Virus record (IMG/VR): IMGVR_UViG_3300017917_005175
Span: 1-58,649 of that record
Strand: one strand, 5' to 3'
From: a virus
Length of the DNA stretch: 58,649 nt
Part shown: piece after piece, positions 1-8,212 of the stretch
Layout: each line of letters opens with the position of its first letter
Numbering within the stretch: position 1 is the first letter of the stretch
The notes under the pieces: generated by a model
The model's input: the letters and a program-made list of their open reading frames with translations, nothing else
Told to the model about the DNA's origin: nothing
The model's database searches: none
Position numbers and translations under genes: made by a program

Positions 1-989
1 AAATATTTACCTTGAAATTGATCAGCAAATTTAAATCTTGTGATTTTCGAGCTAGCAGGAGGATTATTTTCTGCTTTTGTAGACCATGTTGGTGCTGGTT
101 GTGCAGAATAATAAGGTGGAGTAGTTTTTTTATTTTGGTCGCATGCCAATAGTATGCACATAATATTATTTGTAATATCATCATATTTATTATCATCTAA
201 ATCAATACCATGAGTTGTTTTTAAATCATCAACACCTAAAAATATTTTATTAACAAAAGCAATTGTTAAATTTTTATATTTGTCTTCGATTGGGCCTACT
301 TTTAAACCAGATGACCCTTTTGATCCTTGTCTATAACCTAACATCGAATTAATGTCATCGTTTAATTCTCTTAGTTTGCTTGATTCTTTTTCAAAACTGC
401 CATATGAAGAACCGTCTATTTTGAAAAAATCAGGTAAATCTTTTGTGACTGTTTGCCACATTCCACTAGGTATGTCTTTTCCGTTTTCATAAAAACCATT
501 AATGACATTTTGTAGAGGAGGAGGAACAATAAAATCGGTAATATTTTTTGCATTAATTATTTCATCTATTCCTTCAATTTGTTTTAAATTATCAAAAACT
601 TTTGAAAAAACAAATTGTGAAGCATTATTTGAAATATTTATAAATTGTGAAGTATTTTGAACATTTGAAGGAATAGAGTCCAAGAAGAGTTTGTTGACTT
701 CTCCTATGTCTTGCTCGTAAGAACTAATTATATTTGATAAATTACCAGAAAGAGGAATTAGCAATATTTTCATGCTTAGTTTTACTTGTGCAAGGTATGT
801 TTTGACTATCCCTTCACCTATATTTGCCAAAGATTTACCAGTGTCAGATATCATACTAAATGCTTGGTCCGCGGAAATGCTTGTAACGTCTTCATTTAAG
901 ATCAATTTTCCTTTTTTGATCTGCAATGAATTTCTATTTTCTATTAACTTTATTTTTTGATTATTAATAACTAATCTTGAATTACTCAT
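1..989 (-). CDS. Unrecognised phage protein, C-terminus cut by window edge
   Basis: An uninterrupted frame of 329 codons starts with ATG at 989, preceded by the ribosome binding site AAAAGGACATAAG, and runs off the left edge, so the C-terminus is missing. The protein begins MSNSRLVINNQKIKLIE. It is mixed polar and hydrophobic, with a Ser/Asn-rich middle, a Pro-rich patch near residue 160 (IVPPPLQN) and another near residue 310 (QPAPTW). No signal peptide or known domain is recognised. It is the last gene seen in the left block of probable virion genes. A structural role is inferred only from position. Confidence 0.8.
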   Translation of the reverse strand, partial: MSNSRLVINNQKIKLIENRNSLQIKKGKLILNEDVTSISADQAFSMISDTGKSLANIGEGIVKTYLAQVKLSMKILLIPLSGNLSNIISSYEQDIGEVNKLFLDSIPSNVQNTSQFINISNNASQFVFSKVFDNLKQIEGIDEIINAKNITDFIVPPPLQNVINGFYENGKDIPSGMWQTVTKDLPDFFKIDGSSYGSFEKESSKLRELNDDINSMLGYRQGSKGSSGLKVGPIEDKYKNLTIAFVNKIFLGVDDLKTTHGIDLDDNKYDDITNNIMCILLACDQNKKTTPPYYSAQPAPTWSTKAENNPPASSKITRFKFADQFQGKY

Positions 990-1000
990 CTTATGTCCTT

Positions 1001-1621
1001 TTAGATCTTAACTATTGAAAAAGGCTCAAAACTTTTAAATGAGTCTTCTTTGATTTCAACTAAATTATTCTTATAAAGTATAAAAGGAAGCTCTTCTTTA
1101 AAATTTATTATGTTTTCTTCTAAGTTATTGCACAGATTGCTCAAGTTTTCTTCAAATGAAAAACTGTCCACGTAATAGAAATTATAATTATATTTTTTTC
1201 GGGCTTCGACTTCGATTTCCTGAGCTATTTTTTCTAGTATCTCATCTGGAAAGCTCAATCTCTCTATTTTTCTTCCTTTGACTGTGACATCAAATTTTAC
1301 AATGCCCCATAAGGTCTTGTCGATCATCAGAAAGCCTTTGTTAGGATTACGACCTACTTCAAAAAAGCTTTTGTCTCCATGCTTTTCATTCAACATGTCA
1401 ACAATATTGTTTCCGCTTTCTCTTCCAAAGATATCAACTACTTCTCGACTTCCTTTATCCCACACCCATTTTCCTGTCAATGTTTTTCTGATGATGTAGC
1501 TTTCACCTTCATTGATTATCCAGTTAGGTCCTTGTTCCAAATGAGAGACAATTCTTTTTATGTCTTCATTTGTCTTTATTTTTGGGTGTTTTCTCACACC
1601 GATACCGTATAAAAGTTTCAT
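1001..1621 (-). CDS. Unrecognised 206-aa phage protein
   Basis: A complete frame whose start is supported by the strong ribosome binding site ACAGGAGATATCGGAC before ATG. The protein is basic and soluble-looking, with an N-terminal segment LLYGIGVRKHPKIKT and no membrane segments or metal-binding cluster. The 60-nt gap upstream contains the motif TTAAACCTGATTAACAGG, seen in variant form before a few other genes. It lies only 11 nt upstream of the truncated left-edge gene, so the two are probably co-transcribed. No family was recognised. It lacks the (L/I)-x-E leader found on many neighbours. Confidence 0.75.
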   Translation of the reverse strand: MKLLYGIGVRKHPKIKTNEDIKRIVSHLEQGPNWIINEGESYIIRKTLTGKWVWDKGSREVVDIFGRESGNNIVDMLNEKHGDKSFFEVGRNPNKGFLMIDKTLWGIVKFDVTVKGRKIERLSFPDEILEKIAQEIEVEARKKYNYNFYYVDSFSFEENLSNLCNNLEENIINFKEELPFILYKNNLVEIKEDSFKSFEPFSIVKI

Positions 1622-1681
1622 GTCCGATATCTCCTGTTAATCAGGTTTAATCATAATAACGTAGATAATAAAATATATGGT

Positions 1682-1960
1682 TTAAACAGGAAGATTATTC
1701 AGGATTTTCTGTGCTGCTCTTAATTCTCTTCTCAAAATTCTTAAAATGCCACTGTAATAGACCTTGCCGTCTGATCTTGCAGGATAACAATTACGAATTC
1801 TTATTGCATCTGTTATTCTATTTTCAATGTCATGCACACTGTCTTTGCTACCAAATTTGATTTTTTTACCACCCATTGTGACATAATGATCTGGTAGAAC
1901 ATTTTTTCGAAAAGACTCTGTTATTATTGCTTGTACGTATAAATCGATTGCTTCATTCAT
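1682..1960 (-). CDS. Unrecognised 92-aa basic phage protein
   Basis: A small complete frame whose ATG overlaps the stop of the upstream charged-protein gene (ATGA), implying translational coupling. GAGAGG lies just upstream as ribosome binding site. The product is basic, with an Arg-rich C-terminal helix (ILRILRRELRAAQKIL) that could bind nucleic acid or pack as an amphipathic helix. I do not recognise a family. Position in the left block suggests a small virion or assembly protein, but this is inference only. Confidence 0.75.
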   Translation of the reverse strand: MNEAIDLYVQAIITESFRKNVLPDHYVTMGGKKIKFGSKDSVHDIENRITDAIRIRNCYPARSDGKVYYSGILRILRRELRAAQKILNNLPV

Positions 1961-2709
1961 TTTACCTCTCGCAACAATTGTTCAATTGAAAATTTTCTAC
2001 CTTCATTGGTTGAACCAACTTTGATAGGAATGGTGTCGCTCATTTCTTTTTCGGCTTTTTCGTTTCCTGAGCTTGCTTTCTTTATATTTTCAATTTCTTT
2101 CTTCTCTTCACTTGATTTTGCTGAAGAAATATTGATACCCCATGACTTTGGTGTCTTTGGCATCTTGAAGTCCATGTCTTCTTCAAAATTTGCAACTTTT
2201 TCCAAAGACGAGAAGAAAACACAGATTGCTTGTTTTTCACCTTCTGTCATTTTAGAAAAATACTCTTTTACTTTTGGATTGTCTCTTAAACTACTTGAAG
2301 CTCTAAAGTTGTTAACTAGATCCATAAATTTTGAAAATGATTTTGCATCTTCTAGATGAAATTCAGATTTTTCTGCTTCTTCGTCTTCAATTTCGCTTTC
2401 AATTTCATCTGGGTCTAATTCATCACTGTATTCTTCCTCGTCTGGAATTTCATTGTCATTGTCGTCATTGGAAGATTTTTTCTTCTTTTGCCTGTCTAAC
2501 TCTTTGTCAAAAGCATCCAAAGCATCTTCGTCTTTTTGCTTTTTCTTTTTGTCAGATAACTTATTGTCTTCTTTTTTTGACTTTGGAGCTTTTAAATTTT
2601 CTTCTTTGACCTTGCTTGAAATCCTAGATTGCTCTTTTTTTTCTTTTGAAGAAAAATCTGCTTCTTTCATTTCTTTCTCAAGGAGTAGCATGATTTGTGA
2701 TATTTTCAT
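1957..2709 (-). CDS. Highly charged protein with (L/I)-x-E leader
   Basis: The frame could open farther upstream at 2754, but ATG at 2709 is preferred. It follows the previous stop by one base and has GGAG eight nt upstream, giving a 250-residue protein starting MKISQIMLLLEKEMKEAD. The leader MKISQIMLLLE resembles the short amphipathic N-termini ending in (L/I)-x-E seen across this window. Residues about 15-125 are extreme Lys/Glu/Asp low complexity (KKEDNKLSDKKKKQKDED), expected to be disordered. The C-terminal half has short helices. Such composition fits a T4-like internal head or scaffold-type protein, but no homology was recognised. Confidence 0.75.
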   Translation of the reverse strand: MKISQIMLLLEKEMKEADFSSKEKKEQSRISSKVKEENLKAPKSKKEDNKLSDKKKKQKDEDALDAFDKELDRQKKKKSSNDDNDNEIPDEEEYSDELDPDEIESEIEDEEAEKSEFHLEDAKSFSKFMDLVNNFRASSSLRDNPKVKEYFSKMTEGEKQAICVFFSSLEKVANFEEDMDFKMPKTPKSWGINISSAKSSEEKKEIENIKKASSGNEKAEKEMSDTIPIKVGSTNEGRKFSIEQLLREVK

Positions 2710-2710
2710 T

Positions 2711-2890
2711 TTATCTACTCCATTTAATTCTGTTCTGCCAGAGTTCTCTTTCACGAAGCATTCTTAATCTTTTTAATTCTTGTTCGTTGAGACCTTGTTC
2801 ATCAAGTTTAGGAATGTATCGATAATCCCTTTTTTGAACTTCAATTTCTTTCATAAATTTGTCAAAATAAAACTCTTGTTGATCACTCAT
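2711..2890 (-). CDS. Small 59-aa charged protein
   Basis: A 59-residue frame starting MSDQQEFYFDKFMKEI and ending IKWSR. Its start overlaps the end of the upstream 133-aa gene by 8 nt (ATGAGTGA), and its stop lies one base before the ATG of the downstream charged-protein gene, so it fills the gap exactly. Its last codons also supply the GGAG ribosome binding site of the next gene. It is rich in Arg, Glu and Gln and probably helical. This tight fit supports a real gene. Function unknown. Confidence 0.75.
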   Translation of the reverse strand: MSDQQEFYFDKFMKEIEVQKRDYRYIPKLDEQGLNEQELKRLRMLRERELWQNRIKWSR

Positions 2891-3284
2891 AATTCTTCTG
2901 CTCTTTAATTTCTAGATTTAATATATAAATATTTTCCGATTTATACTTTATTGAATATAATACATTATAATTCTCGACATCGTATTGATAAAGATAGTTT
3001 TTCATGTCATAAAGGCTCTTAATTTCAATCTTATGAATTTGTTCCATTAACAATTGCGTAAAAGCCTTAGAATTAATTGCTAATTTTAGTTTAATTTTAT
3101 TCTTCTTTTTTGAATATTCAGTTAAAATACCTAATAGACTATTTGAAAAAGTACTTATTTCACAAACAATATCTTGTCTTAAGTTATTTAATACTTCTTT
3201 TTTGACTTCTTTTTCTTCTTTTTCATCTAGATCAATTAAATCTTTTAAAGAGTCACTTATAAAGACTCTATTGTCATCATTCAT
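2883..3284 (-). CDS. Unrecognised 133-aa phage protein
   Basis: A complete frame with ribosome binding site CAAAGGAATTATATG. The N-terminal 45 residues are acidic then Lys/Glu-rich. The C-terminal half alternates hydrophobic and charged residues (YNVLYSIKYKSENIYILNLEIKEQ), suggesting a small alpha/beta domain. No catalytic motif was seen. The 8-nt overlap with the downstream 59-aa gene indicates coupled translation. The role is unknown. Confidence 0.75.
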   Translation of the reverse strand: MNDDNRVFISDSLKDLIDLDEKEEKEVKKEVLNNLRQDIVCEISTFSNSLLGILTEYSKKKNKIKLKLAINSKAFTQLLMEQIHKIEIKSLYDMKNYLYQYDVENYNVLYSIKYKSENIYILNLEIKEQKNYE

Positions 3285-3313
3285 ATAATTCCTTTGAATA
3301 AGAATTATATATT

Positions 3314-3682
3314 TTAAAACATTTCTGCGTAAATCATGTCAATATGTTCGGCCAATTCTTTTTCCATAGAACCTAAAAGACTAGACAAACCTCTTATGAT
3401 TATTGTTACTTTTTTACCACGAGCTCTAATTTCTAGATCAGTCGACATTTCTTCCATTAATTGTGTTACCCCATTTAAAAAATAAAAGAAATCCGGATGG
3501 GAATTAAATTCAAATACTCTTGTCATGATCTTATTTTCTTCATAGGACCATTTAGATTTAGAAACAACTATAGGTATTTTTTTAGGTATGTTTGATTTAA
3601 AAGGTGTATCAGAAATTCTTCCACCTAAGTTTTTATTATTATCTTCCATAAAATAATTTTCCATTAACATTGATATATTCAT
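3314..3682 (-). CDS. Pterin-4a-carbinolamine dehydratase-like fold, active site lost
   Basis: Residues about 44-120 follow the DCoH/PhhB pattern: a conserved Trp (KSKWSYEE), an R-x-F-x-F strand (TRVFEFNSHPDFFYF), then a helix, the strand KVTIIIRG in place of the family's KVxIxLSTH, and a closing helix ELAEHIDMIYAE. The catalytic HHP segment is replaced by STDLEIR, so dehydratase activity is unlikely. The fold also serves as a dimerisation or protein-binding module in the family, and a structural or adaptor role is inferred here. AAAAGGTG precedes the start. Family assignment is by pattern only and moderately confident. Confidence 0.55.
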   Translation of the reverse strand: MNISMLMENYFMEDNNKNLGGRISDTPFKSNIPKKIPIVVSKSKWSYEENKIMTRVFEFNSHPDFFYFLNGVTQLMEEMSTDLEIRARGKKVTIIIRGLSSLLGSMEKELAEHIDMIYAEMF

Positions 3683-3707
3683 GTGATCACCTTTTAATAA
3701 TGTCTAA

Positions 3708-6700
3708 TTATAATTTTCTTGCTTTTATGTAATCTGCAGGATCAATAACTGACTTAGGATATTGTTGATAAAATTCAACATTTTTAATTGCATCATCAAA
3801 CATTCTTGCTACATCTTTTTCTGGCATATTGTCAATATGTTGCTTAAAAGCTGCAATAAAATTAGGTGAGTATAAATCCTTTATCACGGCCGCAGCTATG
3901 CTTCCTTTAGGTTTAATTCTTTGTCTAGGATCTACAAAATTGACTGTAAATGTCGCAGCAGAAACTAACTTTTCGAAAAATCTTTGACGAGCAATCAAAG
4001 ACAATCTAATGTCATCTAGGTCTCCAATTGTTAAATCAGGAGGAGTCATAACTTTTGCCCAATCGCCTTTTTCATATTTTTTCATCAAGTCGCTGACTTG
4101 CTCTTTTTCATTTTGTATAATTCTTAGATTCTTTTCATCATATCTACAATTTGCTAAACCAATGGAATAATTTACAATTTCATTCCAAATGTCATCATCC
4201 GCTGGATTTGAACCTTCCTTTAAACCTGCAGGGCTCTTGCTGGATCTTAATCCATTAGGAAGCCAATCACTATTGTAATTTTTATGAAACCAGTCTATAA
4301 TAGCTTGACGCAAACCGTCTTCATTTTTAATACTTTGTGAATAAGATCTAGCAGAGTCAAAATAATCACCTACCAACATATTGTGAAATTGTCTATAAGG
4401 ACTAAATTTGTCTTCTAACATTTTCGAAATAAATTTAGGATCAATATTTGTCTTCAAGTTTATTTTTTGTGTAATTAATCGATTTTTGTATATTTCTTCT
4501 TTAGAAATTTCCATACTTTGTTCTTTTTGATTAGCCTGATTAACGTATGCCTTTATTGCATCCTGCCAATCTTTCGAAAGCTTTACGCCTTGTTCAGATG
4601 GTTCAGCCATTCTGTATTTATTGAAAATGTTTGAAGGTGTAAATTCTTCATCTTCAATGTTTCCAATCCTTTCAAAAGGCTTTTGTTCAACTTTTGCAGT
4701 TTTTCCTTTTCCTGTTGTTTCATATGAAAAAGGTTTCATTGAAGGTGCAGTACTAATTTGTTTTTCAATATCACTAATCTGTTGTATTAAATCATAATCA
4801 GGATCACTTTCGATTGAAGTTTCTTGTTCACCTTTTATTTTTTTTATTAATTTATTTTGATAATTTTCTATTTTTTCTTCAAGGCTGTATATATCATCAG
4901 ATATGTCATTTATTCTGTATGACAATGAATCTGCTTTATCGTCATTTCCTTCTTCGTATGCATTTTCAATTTCTAGTTCTATATTTGATTTATTGTCATA
5001 CAAATTATCCAGATCTTCATTCATCTTCATAAAAACAGGATCATTAGAAAGTATCTCAAAGACTTTATTGTTTATTTCTTCTTCTGTCATATGAACTGCT
5101 TCATTACCTAACGTTAATTTTGCAGCTTTTTCTTTTGCCGCTTTAAATCTTTTTGGATTTTCATTTTCCATGGTTTCAAGTTTTTTAACTAAATCTTGAT
5201 ATGAAGAACCTTCCATGGCTTTGGATAAACCGTATTTTGAATCAAATGCATCTAACCATTTTTGTAATGTCAATGTTTTAAGTTCTGATAATTTATCCGA
5301 TTTTAAAAGATCTTGTACCCACATAGCTTGAAGTAAAACTCTTGAAATATGTTTTTGTAGACCCGATGCATCACTGTATGTTCCTGTTTCACCAGAAATA
5401 GCTTGAAGAGTCCATAAGCCGCTCTTGTGCAGTTTATTATTGATATAAGATCTATATTTTTCCATTGATACTTTTAAAAAGTTTAAACGCTTGGTGATGT
5501 CTGGATATTTAACTCCTGCAACTTTGTCAATTTTTGCTTGTATAATGTCAGATGTTTGATCAATAAATTTATTCATTTTTTTAGAATATTCCGAAAAAAC
5601 ATCCTGTCTAATTTTTCTTTTTGTTTTAACCAAAGTAAATCTATCTGTACCTTTTGGTATCTTCTGAAACTCTGATTGTTCTGATATTTCTTTTTCCATT
5701 GACATAACAGTTAGATTTAGCATTGTGTATATTTTATAAAAGTCTTCAAGTCTGTCTAGATTGGTTATGCTATAATCATTTTGTAATTCTAATAATTCAT
5801 TTAATTCAATGTCTTCTGTCTTAATGTCTTTTTCGAATTCTTCTGCAGGTTTATAAAGATCTTCTGGTTTTAAAAATTGATTTGAGTTAATTTTAGTTTG
5901 AATTTGATTAATAATTCTTTTATATTCTGACACTTTTTGCAAAAGAGTTATTTCTTCTTCGTCTGTCAAATCTTCTTCTTTTTCATCACTAGTAATACCT
6001 CTTTCTTTTTCCCAACTAAGTCTCTCTTTTCTCTTTTCTTTTTCCAAAGAATTCATTTCAATGTCTAATTGTTCTTCATAATCTTTTATGAATTGATCTC
6101 TATCCTCAGGAGACATTTTTTCTATCTTTTTCTTTGTAGCTACATCAAAGTTGTAATCTGGTATATTTTTCTTCTTTTCTTCTTCCTCTTCGTATTTAAT
6201 TTGCTCTACCTGATTGTATTCATTAGATATAGCAGATATAATTTCTTGAACAGTGTTCATATTTATGCCAGAATTTGGTCTAGGTTGACCAGATATTCTG
6301 TCTATTCCTAGAACACTTTCTAGATAACTATTTACTTCATTATACTTTTCATTTATAATTTCTTCGAATTGTTGCATATTCGTAGATGATAAATCAAGCT
6401 TTCTATTATTAAGCTGAGCATAAAATGTACCATATCTTTCTTGACTCATATTTTCACTTAAAGATGAATAAATTTTCTTTTTAAACTCTCTTGCAAATTT
6501 AGCAAATTTAGCTACTCCTTCTGGATCTTTTGTATTTTTAACATACCTTGAAAAATCTATTGAAGTAATTTCTTTTTGTTCTTCGCTGGTTTTTTGAAAT
6601 TGTTTATCTAAGAATTCTTGGTCTAGCTCCCAATGTTGCATATTGCTATAAACTTTATCTAAATAATCATACCATAAACTTTTCCAGTATTTGTTTCCTT

Positions 6701-7091
6701 TTAGCCACATAATGTAAAAAAGAGTTTTTTCATTGTATACTTTTTGATTGCCGGCTTTTTTAGCATTTTTTGAATCGATTTCTCTTTCAAAATTGGTGCG
6801 AGTATTCTCTAAATATCGAAGAGCAGCTTTTATGTCAGCCTTTTTCATTACAGCAAAATCAAAAGCTGTGCCGCCTTCTTCTTCTGGTTTTTCCTGAGTC
6901 TTTTTACCATCAGAGTCTACATTCCCAACTTGATCATCATCAGAATAGGCACCGCCTTGGATATCAAATTCATTTCCGTATTCATCATCATATCCTTCTT
7001 CATCGTCTCTAGAGGCCTCAATTAAAAAGTTTACAATCTTTCTTTTTCTTTTAATCTCTTCTAGAAGTTTTTTTTTATTGTTATAAATCAT
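3708..7091 (-). CDS. Very large charged coiled-coil protein (1127 aa), probable virion component
   Basis: The longest gene of the left block. The N-terminus MIYNNKKKLLEEIKRKRK continues to VNFLIEASRDDEEGYDDEYG, an amphipathic leader with the (L/I)-x-E-A pattern of T4 capsid-targeting peptides followed by an acidic linker. The body is rich in Lys/Glu/Asp/Gln with long predicted coiled coils around residues 290-560 and 690-770. The C-terminal 300 residues look more globular, for example WNEIVNYSIGLANCRYDE. No enzyme motif is visible. Its ATG overlaps the upstream stop (ATGA). Size, leader and position suggest a large internal head or ejected protein, but this is inference; no family was recognised. 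Confidence 0.8.
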   Translation of the reverse strand: MIYNNKKKLLEEIKRKRKIVNFLIEASRDDEEGYDDEYGNEFDIQGGAYSDDDQVGNVDSDGKKTQEKPEEEGGTAFDFAVMKKADIKAALRYLENTRTNFEREIDSKNAKKAGNQKVYNEKTLFYIMWLKGNKYWKSLWYDYLDKVYSNMQHWELDQEFLDKQFQKTSEEQKEITSIDFSRYVKNTKDPEGVAKFAKFAREFKKKIYSSLSENMSQERYGTFYAQLNNRKLDLSSTNMQQFEEIINEKYNEVNSYLESVLGIDRISGQPRPNSGINMNTVQEIISAISNEYNQVEQIKYEEEEEKKKNIPDYNFDVATKKKIEKMSPEDRDQFIKDYEEQLDIEMNSLEKEKRKERLSWEKERGITSDEKEEDLTDEEEITLLQKVSEYKRIINQIQTKINSNQFLKPEDLYKPAEEFEKDIKTEDIELNELLELQNDYSITNLDRLEDFYKIYTMLNLTVMSMEKEISEQSEFQKIPKGTDRFTLVKTKRKIRQDVFSEYSKKMNKFIDQTSDIIQAKIDKVAGVKYPDITKRLNFLKVSMEKYRSYINNKLHKSGLWTLQAISGETGTYSDASGLQKHISRVLLQAMWVQDLLKSDKLSELKTLTLQKWLDAFDSKYGLSKAMEGSSYQDLVKKLETMENENPKRFKAAKEKAAKLTLGNEAVHMTEEEINNKVFEILSNDPVFMKMNEDLDNLYDNKSNIELEIENAYEEGNDDKADSLSYRINDISDDIYSLEEKIENYQNKLIKKIKGEQETSIESDPDYDLIQQISDIEKQISTAPSMKPFSYETTGKGKTAKVEQKPFERIGNIEDEEFTPSNIFNKYRMAEPSEQGVKLSKDWQDAIKAYVNQANQKEQSMEISKEEIYKNRLITQKINLKTNIDPKFISKMLEDKFSPYRQFHNMLVGDYFDSARSYSQSIKNEDGLRQAIIDWFHKNYNSDWLPNGLRSSKSPAGLKEGSNPADDDIWNEIVNYSIGLANCRYDEKNLRIIQNEKEQVSDLMKKYEKGDWAKVMTPPDLTIGDLDDIRLSLIARQRFFEKLVSAATFTVNFVDPRQRIKPKGSIAAAVIKDLYSPNFIAAFKQHIDNMPEKDVARMFDDAIKNVEFYQQYPKSVIDPADYIKARKL

Positions 7092-7453
7092 TTCTTTTTC
7101 CTTTTAATAGATTTCATGCTCTTGTCTTCTGAATTAAAGCTGCTTTCAATTTCAAAATTAACAATATTATCTCCTATTGGTAATTTAATTAAATCATCTT
7201 TTAATTCAGGCTCTTCTTCATATTGAGTAAATCTTCTTTCTTTTCTGCTTTTTGTATTTGGTCCATGTCGATTAAAAATATCAAAATTTTGACCGCTTGA
7301 TTGAGGATTAATACTGCTTCCATATCCTGCAGTTTTTTCAGGAGACATATTCATTTCTTGTAACATCTCGTGAATTTCAATGTTTTCATTGTTTTCAAAT
7401 AAAATATTTCTGGCAAGAGCTCTTACGAACCCTTCCGTTAAGTTAATTTTCAT
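7088..7453 (-). CDS. Small tagged protein, (L/I)-x-E leader
   Basis: A 121-residue protein starting MKINLTEGFVRALARN then ILFENNENIE: a hydrophobic/basic amphipathic helix ending in L-F-E, like the leaders on neighbours. The remainder is polar and probably disordered, with a very basic end (KSMKSIKRKKK). It is translationally coupled to the 1127-residue gene through an ATGA overlap. A TATAAATA box lies about 60 nt upstream of the start and could be a late promoter. Function unknown; packaging into the head is inferred from the leader. Confidence 0.7.
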   Translation of the reverse strand: MKINLTEGFVRALARNILFENNENIEIHEMLQEMNMSPEKTAGYGSSINPQSSGQNFDIFNRHGPNTKSRKERRFTQYEEEPELKDDLIKLPIGDNIVNFEIESSFNSEDKSMKSIKRKKK

Positions 7454-7507
7454 AAAAGAAACCTTTGCTTTATTGATTTTAATTATGCAAAGTTATTTTA
7501 AATAAAT

Positions 7508-7918
7508 CTATTGATATTTATATTTTTTCTTTTTCTTGTCTAGCTTTTCTTCTGTTTCTTCTTCGTCTTTTTTTTCATTATAGTAACTTTCAACAATTGC
7601 ATCGTAGTTATCACCTAATAAAACTGCAAATATTTGCCTAACTGCTTCTGCTACAAATGAAACATCTTGTGCTAATTGAGATTGAGATTTAAGGCATAAT
7701 GCTAAACTTTTTTCAATGGTTTGCAATCTCTCTTCTGTATTGTCTTTTTCTTCTTCTTTAGAACTTTTCGTCTCTACTTGAGATTGTTGTTGAGTATCTT
7801 TTTGAGTTTGCTCTGTGCATTGGCTTCCAGTCTTCTCTTTCTGGTTCAAATTCTTCTGATTTAGATTGTTCTGTATCTCCTCGTTTATCAAGTGGAGAAC
7901 TTTGTTCAATAAGCTCAT
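7508..7918 (-). CDS. Coiled-coil protein overlapping the previous gene out of frame
   Basis: Starts MSLLNKVLHLINEEIQ, a leader-like amphipathic helix with I-N-E. Next comes a Gln/Lys/Glu-rich linker, then a hydrophobic helical segment around residues 75-105 (AQDVSFVAEAVRQIFAVLLG) and a Lys/Glu tail. The start is supported by the strong ribosome binding site AAGGAAGACATAT before ATG. Its first 161 nt overlap the 3' end of the upstream 128-aa gene in another frame, an unusually long overlap for this genome. Function unknown. Confidence 0.65.
   Translation of the reverse strand: MSLLNKVLHLINEEIQNNLNQKNLNQKEKTGSQCTEQTQKDTQQQSQVETKSSKEEEKDNTEERLQTIEKSLALCLKSQSQLAQDVSFVAEAVRQIFAVLLGDNYDAIVESYYNEKKDEEETEEKLDKKKKKYKYQ
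7515..7522 (-). promoter_or_regulatory. Candidate late promoter before the left virion block
   Basis: TATAAATA on the minus strand lies about 60 nt upstream of the 121-aa tagged gene, which heads the run leading into the 1127-residue gene. Same core as the box before the tail block. It overlaps the 3' end of the preceding gene. Chance occurrence cannot be excluded. Confidence 0.28.
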
Positions 7919-8144
7919 ATATGTCTTCCTTGTCTGGATTTGACAGTCTAGAAATCAATTTATTTTTTTTAAATTCTTCTGTTTCTTCAATAATAGAAAG
8001 TAGTCTCGGATCTTCATCAAGAACTAATTTGAAAAAAACATTGAAAAAATCAGCCATAGTGACATCATTTAAGGTCAATAAAGCTTTAAATTTCAAATAT
8101 TGTTTCTTTTCAACTGAAAATTTTAAAAGTTTATTTTCATTCAT
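7758..8144 (-). CDS. Small phage protein with possible ribbon-helix-helix-like N-terminus
   Basis: The first 80 residues look like a compact fold (LKFSVEKKQYLKFKALLTL, then helix DVTMADFFNVFFKLVL and EDPRLLSIIEE). This resembles small phage proteins with an RHH-like beginning, though I cannot prove DNA binding. The last 50 residues are polar, carry no pattern, and overlap the next gene out of frame by 161 nt. Either the tail is a genuine overlapping extension or an indel has displaced the original stop. No function assigned. Confidence 0.6.
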   Translation of the reverse strand: MNENKLLKFSVEKKQYLKFKALLTLNDVTMADFFNVFFKLVLDEDPRLLSIIEETEEFKKNKLISRLSNPDKEDIYELIEQSSPLDKRGDTEQSKSEEFEPEREDWKPMHRANSKRYSTTISSRDEKF

Positions 8145-8212
8145 AAATCGATTTCTAGATTTTCCTAAAATATTTTATGGAAAAATGTAAGACATAACAA
8201 CATTTTGTAAAA

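Noticed and set aside
1630-1660. Recurrent TTAAACCTGA motif upstream of several genes (also near 30922, 37657 and 58097)
   Set aside because: The distance to the ATG varies from about 15 to 60 nt, one copy near 58141 is in the opposite orientation, and similar strings occur inside genes, so it was not called as a promoter.
2006-2767. Plus-strand frames of about 90-120 codons opposite the charged-protein gene
   Set aside because: They are antisense shadows of Lys/Glu-rich codons, giving Ser/Phe/Leu-rich sequences with no ribosome binding sites; the minus-strand genes here have starts, ribosome binding sites and tight spacing.
4204-4217. GGATTTGAACC, resembling a tRNA T-arm complement
   Set aside because: It lies within the coding sequence of the 1127-aa protein, and no acceptor or anticodon stem fits around it. 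No other tRNA-like motif was seen.
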